64,000 bases of DNA from Acidobacteriaceae bacterium (GTDB taxonomy: Bacteria; Acidobacteriota; Terriglobia; Bryobacterales; Bryobacteraceae). The position numbers and the translations under genes are program-made. The notes under the pieces were generated by a model. It worked only from the letters and a program-made list of their open reading frames with translations. It searched no databases and was not told where the DNA came from. The stretch lies in assembly GCA_019240475.1 (NCBI GenBank), contig JAFAYI010000034.1:1-64000 (forward strand), in the 5' to 3' direction. Shown here piece by piece: positions 58,244 to 64,000 of the stretch (positions within the stretch are counted from its first letter, which is position 1; each line of letters opens with the position of its first letter).

Positions 58244-60889
58244 ATGGCGAATGATTTATGGATTCGTTTGCGCTCTCTTCTACGGCGCAGAACGGTCGAG
58301 GCCGAGATGAACGATGAGCTGCAGTTTCACTCAGAACGCCAATTGGAAAAGTATTTGAAAGAGGGGCTGAGCGGCGACCAGGCAGCGCGCCGGGCGCGCA
58401 TGGCGTTCGGCGGCATGGAACAAGTGAAAGAAGGCTGCCGGGACGCAAGGGGAGTGTCGCTCGTCGAAGACCTGATGCAGGATTTTCGCTATGGCTGGCG
58501 CACCCTGCTCAAATCCCCCGGCTTCGCGTCGACAGCACTGTTGACCATCGCGTTGGGCATTGGCGCGAATGCCGCTCTGTTCTCCGTCATTTATGGCGTT
58601 CTGCTAAGCCCGCTGCCTTTCAAAGATGCCTCGCGCCTGGTTCAGTTGAATGAAACGACGCCGAGAGTTGGCGACGTAAGCGTCTCCTATCCCAACTTTG
58701 AGGATTGGCGCAAGCGGAGCCGCACGTTCTCAGAAATGGCGGCAGTAAACGCTATCGATTTCAATTTGGCCGGCATCGCTCAGCCAGAGCTTATCGATGG
58801 TTTGGCGGTTTCCCCCGAGTTCCTGTCGATGACAGATTTGCACCCCATCCTAGGCCGCGGCTTTACTTCGGACGAGGCGAAAGCCGGCGCCCAGCCCGTG
58901 CTGCTGCTGAGCTACTCGCTTTGGCAGTCGCATTTCGGGGCGGACCGGAATGTGATCGGAAAAACCGTGCGGCTGGACAGCCGGGATTTCACCATTGTCG
59001 GTGTGCTACCGGCGAACTTCCGCTGGACCGAAAAATGCGACGTGATGGAACCACTGGGCGTTTGGCTGACGAATAACGACGACGCTAAGGATCGAGGCGA
59101 TCGTGACGATCTGCTAGTAGTGGCGCGCCTTGCGCGCGGTGTCGCAATCGAGCGCGCCCGCGCGGAGATGGAGGGCATCGCTCGAAACCTAGCCCGCGAG
59201 TATCCAGACGCGGACGCGCATTTCGGGGTGAAATTACAGCCACTTAGGAACGTTTTTTCAGGCGACCTGCGTCCAGCGATGATATTGCTGCAGGTGGCCG
59301 CATTGTTCGTGCTGATGGTGGCGTGCGCGAACGTTGCGAATCTATTTCTGATGCGCGGCGCGTTACGAGCTAAGGAAATGGCTCTACGCAGTGCGATTGG
59401 GGCGAGCGGCAACCGAATTATCCGGCAAATTCTGACGGAGAGTCTCCTGGTGGGATTGTTGGGTGGCGCCGCCGGCATCGGCGTGGCGATCGTTGCAGTT
59501 CCTGCGATTTCACGCTTGATGCCGCGAGACACATTGGGCGGCGCGAGCCTCTGCATGAACGGTTGGGTCTTGTTGTTTTCAGCCATGCTAGTTCTCTTGT
59601 CCGTGTTCGCATTTGGACTCGGCCCGGCGCTGCAGTGCGCCCGCGGCAGCGTTCAAGCCAACTTGAAAGAGAGCGGCAAGAGTACAGCGACGGCTCTTCG
59701 CATGCGCTGGCGTAGTTTATTAGCTACCGGTGAGTTGGCTTTGGCGCTGGTTCTACTAATCGGCGCGGGGCTCCTGATCAAGAGCCTTTATCGCCTGCTC
59801 TCAGTGGATGCAGGTTTTCAGCCAGCCCGCGTCCTTAAGCTCGATATGAGCCTTCGCGCTGGGCAATATAAGAATGACGCGGCGCTGGTTGCTTTCTGGC
59901 GGAGAGTTCTAGACGGCGTTCGCGCGATCCCGGGAGTGGAATCTGCGTCCTTGGGAACGGGGGTTCCGCTTACCAACCACCATCCACGGGTCGATATCAC
60001 TCTTGAGGGGAGACCCGTGCCCAGTCCTGGAACCTACCCGCATCCTGACGCGCATGTTGTCAGCCCTGAATACGAGAAGACGCTCGGAATTCGCTTGCTG
60101 CGGGGGCGTGGATTTACGGATGCCGATCGGGAAAGCGGCCAGAAGGTAGCCATGGTGAACGAGCTGGTAGCGAAGCGTTCGTTCGCGGGAGCAGATCCTA
60201 TTGGCAAGCGGTTCATGTTCGGCGATCTCGGAGCGGGCGATGCGCCGCGATGGATCACGATCGTAGGCGTGCTCGCCGATACCAAGATGTACGGCCTCGG
60301 GAATCCTGCACGCCTCGAGGTGTATGTTCCGTACTGCCAGGCGCCCCCGCATGGGATGACGCTGCTGGTGAAGTCAAGCCGGGAGCCGGGATCTTTGTCC
60401 GCCGCAATCCGGCAGGTTGTCGCCTCGATCGACAAAGAGCAGCCCGTTTTCGGGATTGCAACGATGCAGGATGTGGTGGATTCGTCTGTGTCCAAGCCGC
60501 GCGTCACATTGATCCTCTTGGGGCTGTTCAGCGGGCTGGCGCTTGTCTTGGCGGCCATCGGAATCTACGGTGTCATTTCGTACTCTGTCGGGCAGCGCGA
60601 GAAGGAACTCGGCATTCGCCTGGCGCTCGGAGCTAAACGTGGCGATATATTTCGGCTCGTACTGGCGCAGGGCGCGAGGATTGCCGTTGGAGGAATTGTT
60701 GCCGGCCTGGCAGCTTCGTTCGGGCTCACTCAACTAATGGCGAAGCTGCTCTACTCGGTGAGCGCGCTTGATTTGGCAACCTTCTCGGCGTCGGCCTTGG
60801 GGCTCGCCTCTATCGCAATGGCCGCATGCTATATTCCGGCCCGGCGAAGTGTGGGTGTGGACCCGCTGATCGCTTTGCGACAAGAGTAA
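58244..60889 (+). CDS. ADOP-type ABC permease (MacB/FtsX-like)
   Basis: 881 residues. Acidobacterial duplicated orphan permease: residues 1-80 are the ADOP-specific soluble start (NDELQFHSERQLEKYLKEGL), then FRYGWRTLLKSPGFASTALL opens the first MacB-like half, with a periplasmic domain and the FtsX helices around residue 345 (MILLQVAALFVLMVACANVA). A second half repeats this layout (LLATGELALALVLLIGAGLL near 500, and GLFSGLALVLAAIGIYGVIS near 765). No ATPase partner gene is adjacent, hence orphan. Substrate unknown. Codon use is less C-rich than in 39-57 kb. Confidence 0.94.
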   Translation: MANDLWIRLRSLLRRRTVEAEMNDELQFHSERQLEKYLKEGLSGDQAARRARMAFGGMEQVKEGCRDARGVSLVEDLMQDFRYGWRTLLKSPGFASTALLTIALGIGANAALFSVIYGVLLSPLPFKDASRLVQLNETTPRVGDVSVSYPNFEDWRKRSRTFSEMAAVNAIDFNLAGIAQPELIDGLAVSPEFLSMTDLHPILGRGFTSDEAKAGAQPVLLLSYSLWQSHFGADRNVIGKTVRLDSRDFTIVGVLPANFRWTEKCDVMEPLGVWLTNNDDAKDRGDRDDLLVVARLARGVAIERARAEMEGIARNLAREYPDADAHFGVKLQPLRNVFSGDLRPAMILLQVAALFVLMVACANVANLFLMRGALRAKEMALRSAIGASGNRIIRQILTESLLVGLLGGAAGIGVAIVAVPAISRLMPRDTLGGASLCMNGWVLLFSAMLVLLSVFAFGLGPALQCARGSVQANLKESGKSTATALRMRWRSLLATGELALALVLLIGAGLLIKSLYRLLSVDAGFQPARVLKLDMSLRAGQYKNDAALVAFWRRVLDGVRAIPGVESASLGTGVPLTNHHPRVDITLEGRPVPSPGTYPHPDAHVVSPEYEKTLGIRLLRGRGFTDADRESGQKVAMVNELVAKRSFAGADPIGKRFMFGDLGAGDAPRWITIVGVLADTKMYGLGNPARLEVYVPYCQAPPHGMTLLVKSSREPGSLSAAIRQVVASIDKEQPVFGIATMQDVVDSSVSKPRVTLILLGLFSGLALVLAAIGIYGVISYSVGQREKELGIRLALGAKRGDIFRLVLAQGARIAVGGIVAGLAASFGLTQLMAKLLYSVSALDLATFSASALGLASIAMAACYIPARRSVGVDPLIALRQE

Positions 60890-60990
60890 GGAGACGAGAG
60901 AGCGGACTTTCTTCTGGCTTAGAAACGCGCAGACCGACGCGTGCGCGACTATTATTCCGAACTTGTAGTCTCTGTGACACGATTGGGGAT

Positions 60991-61920
60991 GTGAATCGTC
61001 GCCGCTTCCTGTTGCAAACGGCGCTGTTCGGTACGGCATGCGGCAGTAGCAGCGCAAGCGCCACCGAGCATCCTGAAGTTGCAATCACAATGGATGACTT
61101 CACGCTCACTCAGGCATGGCCGCAAACTCCGTCTCAAGTCAATCGATCGCTAATCGATCTCTTCGATAAGCACGGGGTTCGCATAATCCTTTTCGTCACG
61201 GCGTCCCATGTCGAGGACCCAAGCGGGCGCAAGCTTCTTAATGAATGGGTCGATGCCGGCCACACCATTGGGAATCACACCTATTCTCACCATACGATCA
61301 ATGCTCGGGACCGAACGCTCAAGGACTTCGAAACCGATGTGCTGGAGGCAGAAAAAATACTTCAGCCGTTCGCCACCTATCAACGGATCTTCCGTTTCCC
61401 CGCCCTTAAGGAGGGCAACAGCGTCGAGGTCCGAGACGGTATGCGCGACTTCTTGAGGGCGCACGGATTCTTCAATGGCCGGGTGACTGTCGATGCGTCT
61501 GACTGGTACTATGCTGAACGGTTGCAATCCCGCTTACGGATCGACCCCGCTTTCGACGCTTCGCGGTTTATGGATCCCTACGTACAGCACATCCGTGATC
61601 GCAGCCTCTACTACGACAATCTGGCTCGAGAGGTTCTCGGACGTAGTCCCAGGCACACGTTGCTGGTTCACTACTCTTTTCTGAATTCTCAGTTCCTCAG
61701 GAATGTTCTCGACATGTATCGGGTCCTGAACTGGCGCGTCATAAGTTCGAGCGACGCTTTCCGCGATCCTGTCTTCCGCGCCGAGCCGAAGACTGTACCC
61801 GCGGGCGAAAGTTTGATTTGGGCGCTAGCGAAGGAGACCGGGCGATACGACGGTCGTCTCCGGTATCCGGGCGAAGATGACATCTACGAAAAACCCAAGC
61901 TCGATCAGCTTGGGCTGTAA
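60991..61920 (+). CDS. Exported polysaccharide deacetylase
   Basis: 309 residues from GTG at 60991, which gives a twin-arginine-like start NRRRFLLQTALFG; an ATG-started longer frame overlaps the permease. NodB domain: VAITMDDFTLTQ holds the catalytic/metal Asp pair and GHTIGNHTYSHHTIN the metal histidines; RIFRFPALKEGN and the late HTLLVHYSFLNSQF follow. Such enzymes remove acetyl groups from cell-wall or other glycans. Tat export is inferred from RRRFLL. 101 bases after the permease. Confidence 0.88.
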   Translation: MNRRRFLLQTALFGTACGSSSASATEHPEVAITMDDFTLTQAWPQTPSQVNRSLIDLFDKHGVRIILFVTASHVEDPSGRKLLNEWVDAGHTIGNHTYSHHTINARDRTLKDFETDVLEAEKILQPFATYQRIFRFPALKEGNSVEVRDGMRDFLRAHGFFNGRVTVDASDWYYAERLQSRLRIDPAFDASRFMDPYVQHIRDRSLYYDNLAREVLGRSPRHTLLVHYSFLNSQFLRNVLDMYRVLNWRVISSSDAFRDPVFRAEPKTVPAGESLIWALAKETGRYDGRLRYPGEDDIYEKPKLDQLGL

Positions 61921-62015
61921 GGGGCGGCCTCCTGCGCCCTCTCGGCCAGAATGCCCGGAAGTTGCTACTCCATGGTTTGCCGTTAAGCGAGGCGAACGTG
62001 CAACCCCATTGAAGG

Positions 62016-62534
62016 CTACGGGCAATCGAAGTACAAAATCTGGCGGTTGCTAGCCTCGCCTACCAGTCGAATAGTCTTCATTGCTTTAAAGCCGGCCTTT
62101 TTGAACGCGCGTAAAGATCTGAGGTTCGTTTCCTCAGGATCGGTAATGATTGCGCGAATGATCGGATTCACAAACACAAACTGCTTAAGGAACTCGCCGA
62201 TTATGACTGGCCCTAATCCTAACCCCGTCATCCTGAGTTCCCCAATCGCGAGGTCAATACCAGCCGAAGAGGCATCCGCGCCTAACTGTCGCCCATGTTC
62301 TGGATAGTCAGACCATAGGTACCACTGAATCCAACCGATTGGCGCGCCTCCGCGCTCTATCAGGAATACGTGGGTTGGCTCGACTCCATCAACACGTGGT
62401 CCGTATTTTGCTTCGATACTTGCCAGATTCGCACGCTCATTCCACCAGACGGCGACATGGGGAGCGTGAAGCCACTGCTGCAGCAGCAGAAAGTCGGATC
62501 GCTGAAGGGGGCGGAAACAAATGGAAGCAGGCAT
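62016..62534 (-). CDS. AAC(6')-like GNAT acetyltransferase
   Basis: 172 residues. GNAT fold in the AAC(6')-Ib/IucB-like group: ICFRPLQRSDFLLLQQWLHA, PHVAVWWNERANLAS, GWIQWYLWSDYPEHGR, then AGIDLAIGELRMTGLGLGPV with the acetyl-CoA loop and IITDPEETNLRSLRAFKKAG. Aminoglycoside resistance enzymes and siderophore acyltransferases share this pattern; which substrate is used cannot be told. No mobile element lies near it. Confidence 0.87.
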   Translation of the reverse strand: MPASICFRPLQRSDFLLLQQWLHAPHVAVWWNERANLASIEAKYGPRVDGVEPTHVFLIERGGAPIGWIQWYLWSDYPEHGRQLGADASSAGIDLAIGELRMTGLGLGPVIIGEFLKQFVFVNPIIRAIITDPEETNLRSLRAFKKAGFKAMKTIRLVGEASNRQILYFDCP

Positions 62535-62564
62535 TCAGGGGCAGGTTTTCTACCGCCAATCATA

Positions 62565-62592
62565 GCCGTTGAAAAATGGCCGTTGAAAAATG
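62565..62592. repeat. Two 14-base tandem repeats
   Basis: GCCGTTGAAAAATG occurs twice in a row (62565-62578 and 62579-62592) just upstream of the acetyltransferase gene. It is in a non-coding stretch and is lower in GC than its surroundings. Could be a slippage duplication or a doubled binding site. Confidence 0.7.
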
Positions 62593-62789
62593 CGCGCCTT
62601 GTCGCCCGGCTGTAGTCCGGATGTGTAGATCTATCCCTAGGCCGTCACACATGTTCCTACAAAGCGGCCTTCAAAGCCTTCAACTGACCCAGGCGGAATC
62701 GGAGGCGCTTCGGTCGAGGATAATGGAACACAAGCCAACAATTTGCCGTGCTGTTATGGTGGCTCAATTCACCTGAGAGGAGAATTGCG
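62593..62789. other. Non-coding stretch before the NHL gene
   Basis: About 200 bases between the acetyltransferase and NHL-repeat genes. I see no convincing promoter, hairpin or tRNA here. A short open frame (62576-62776) has no family resemblance and overlaps the tandem repeat, so it is not called. Confidence 0.5.
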
Positions 62790-64000
62790 ATGAAGCTCGA
62801 GCACTGGCCGTTGCTGGCTCTGCTTACGGCGCTCGCCGTGCGGGCACAAACGCCGCCGGATACTATTTCGACTTACGCCGGCGGTGGACCGAATAATGTT
62901 CCCGCCATCCAGGCCAATGTGCCGTATCCGCTGAATACTGCGACGGATAGCGCTGGGAACTTCTACATCGTAATGGGAGCGCCGGCCCACGGCGTCCCGC
63001 TGGAATACGTATACAAAGTGAACAGCTCCGGCACATTAACAGTGGTGGCCGGAACTGGCTCGACGAACGGCAGCCCTCCCCAACTGACTCCCACGGCATC
63101 CGCCTCACTGAACAACCCCAACGCGGTGGCCGTCGACTCGTCGGGAAACATTTATATCGCCGATACTCAGGCCAACATCGTCCTGGAGGTCGCAGCCGGC
63201 ACAGGCTTGGTCAGCAGGTTCGCAGGAGGAGGCGACGGTAGCAGTAACAAGGCAACGGATTCCACGCTGAGCCAACCGTACGGGGTGGCCGTGGACAGCG
63301 CCGGGAACGTCTATATCGCGGATACCGGTGACGAGGAGATTCGAAAGGTCACGGCAAGCACTGGAGACATGAGTACGTTCGCCGGCAAAGGCTCGGCTGG
63401 CTACGGAGGCGACGGCGGCCAGGCGACGAACGCGTACCTGAACAACCCTTACGGAGTGGCAGTCGATTCCGCCGGGAACGTTTACATTGCCGACCAGGAC
63501 AACTATCGCATCCGAAAGGTCACGGCGAGCACTGGAATCATCAGCACCATTGCGGGCAATGGAACCAGCGGCTATTCCGGCAATGGCGTGGCGGGGCCCA
63601 GCGCGGAGATCAGTACGGTCGACGGGATCGCATCGGACGCAAGCGGCAACGTCTTCATCGCCGATACCGGGAACTGCGTCGTGCGCGAGGTGAAAGCTGC
63701 AACCGGGATTATCACCACTGTAGCGGGAACGCCGGGACAGTGTGGCTTCTCGGGCGACGGCGGCTTGAGCACCAGCGCGAAATTGAATTCCGCTTATGGC
63801 GTATCGGTGGACAAGTCGGACAACATGTATATCGCCGACTTCCAGAATCTGCGCGTTCGCAAGGCGGCATTGGGAGGAAAGATAAGCACCGTCGCCGGGA
63901 ACGGATTGCTTCACTATACGGCGGGCAGTACGGCACTCGAGGCGGCGCTTTATCTCCCCCAGAGCGCGACAGTTGATTCTTCCGGGGACGTGTATATTGC
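62790..64000 (+). CDS. Secreted NHL-repeat protein, cut by window end
   Basis: At least 403 residues; the gene continues past the window. ATG at 62790 follows GAGAGGAG. Signal peptide HWPLLALLTALAVRAQ. Then NHL repeats of about 50-60 residues with the core YGVAVDSAGNVYIADTGDEE and IRKVTASTGDMSTFAGKGSA, alternating with GYGGDGGQATNAYLNNP. NHL proteins form beta-propellers; secreted ones of this type are abundant in Acidobacteria and often carry a C-terminal family domain, which would lie outside the window. Confidence 0.92.
   Translation, partial: MKLEHWPLLALLTALAVRAQTPPDTISTYAGGGPNNVPAIQANVPYPLNTATDSAGNFYIVMGAPAHGVPLEYVYKVNSSGTLTVVAGTGSTNGSPPQLTPTASASLNNPNAVAVDSSGNIYIADTQANIVLEVAAGTGLVSRFAGGGDGSSNKATDSTLSQPYGVAVDSAGNVYIADTGDEEIRKVTASTGDMSTFAGKGSAGYGGDGGQATNAYLNNPYGVAVDSAGNVYIADQDNYRIRKVTASTGIISTIAGNGTSGYSGNGVAGPSAEISTVDGIASDASGNVFIADTGNCVVREVKAATGIITTVAGTPGQCGFSGDGGLSTSAKLNSAYGVSVDKSDNMYIADFQNLRVRKAALGGKISTVAGNGLLHYTAGSTALEAALYLPQSATVDSSGDVYI

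Noticed and set aside
62576..62776. 66-residue open frame upstream of the NHL gene
   Set aside because: Overlaps the tandem repeat, has no ribosome binding site and no family resemblance.

Overview
The window comes from a high-GC bacterium that is very probably an acidobacterium of the Solibacter/Bryobacter type. The evidence is a set of families typical of that phylum: an ADOP-type giant permease next to a PadR regulator, a VWFA-related acidobacterial secreted protein, NHL/Vgb-type secreted propellers, and small secreted beta-barrel and amidohydrolase genes. This is inferred from gene content; no 16S rRNA gene is present. I see no tRNA, CRISPR array, insertion sequence or prophage, and no gene-free stretch longer than about 260 bases.

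Layout. (1) 1-16.4 kb is one continuous plus-strand translation operon: the end of tuf, then the S10, spc and alpha ribosomal protein blocks, with secY, adk, map, infA and rpmJ inside and rpoA-rplQ at the end, closed by a long hairpin. Several of its proteins (S3, L29, L5, S17, L24) carry low-complexity tails. (2) 16.5-24 kb holds a DUF433/DUF5615 toxin-antitoxin pair, an exported RidA protein, a large Vgb plus tectonin-repeat secreted protein, and a minus-strand purM-purN-M23 peptidase group. (3) 24-37 kb holds two amidohydrolases and an MFS exporter in one operon, a PAS histidine kinase with a beta-barrel protein, a VWFA protein, an S24-type peptidase, RNase R, an adenosine-specific kinase, MtaB and a PhyH-type dioxygenase. 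(4) 37 kb holds the RNase P RNA gene rnpB, then a lipoprotein, a GH88 hydrolase and a CDGSH protein. (5) 39.9-50.8 kb is a tight 11-gene operon of membrane proteins built on a MoxR ATPase, DUF58, DUF4129, DUF4350, SpoIIM and two RDD proteins, with extra zinc-finger and OpgC-type membrane proteins. (6) 50.8-57.8 kb holds a lectin-like protein, hpt, a coiled-coil exported protein, rsfS, hrcA, a two-domain VOC protein, a third amidohydrolase and a CsgG-like protein. (7) 57.9-64 kb holds PadR, the ADOP permease, a polysaccharide deacetylase, an AAC(6')-like acetyltransferase and the start of an NHL-repeat protein cut by the window end.

How the genes work together. The first block builds ribosomes, the Sec channel and RNA polymerase alpha. 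rnpB, MtaB, RNase R and RsfS add tRNA maturation, tRNA modification, RNA decay and ribosome silencing (RsfS binds L14, also encoded here). The 11-gene membrane operon looks like a MoxR/DUF58 envelope module in which an AAA+ chaperone and a von Willebrand-like partner act on membrane proteins; its substrate is unknown.

The most unusual signals are three conserved genes (MFS exporter, SpoIIM, RsfS) whose conserved N-termini lie upstream of any ATG, GTG or TTG and which have in-frame CTG codons with Shine-Dalgarno-like sequence upstream, and the extended MoxR operon with its zinc-finger membrane proteins and inverted-repeat leader.
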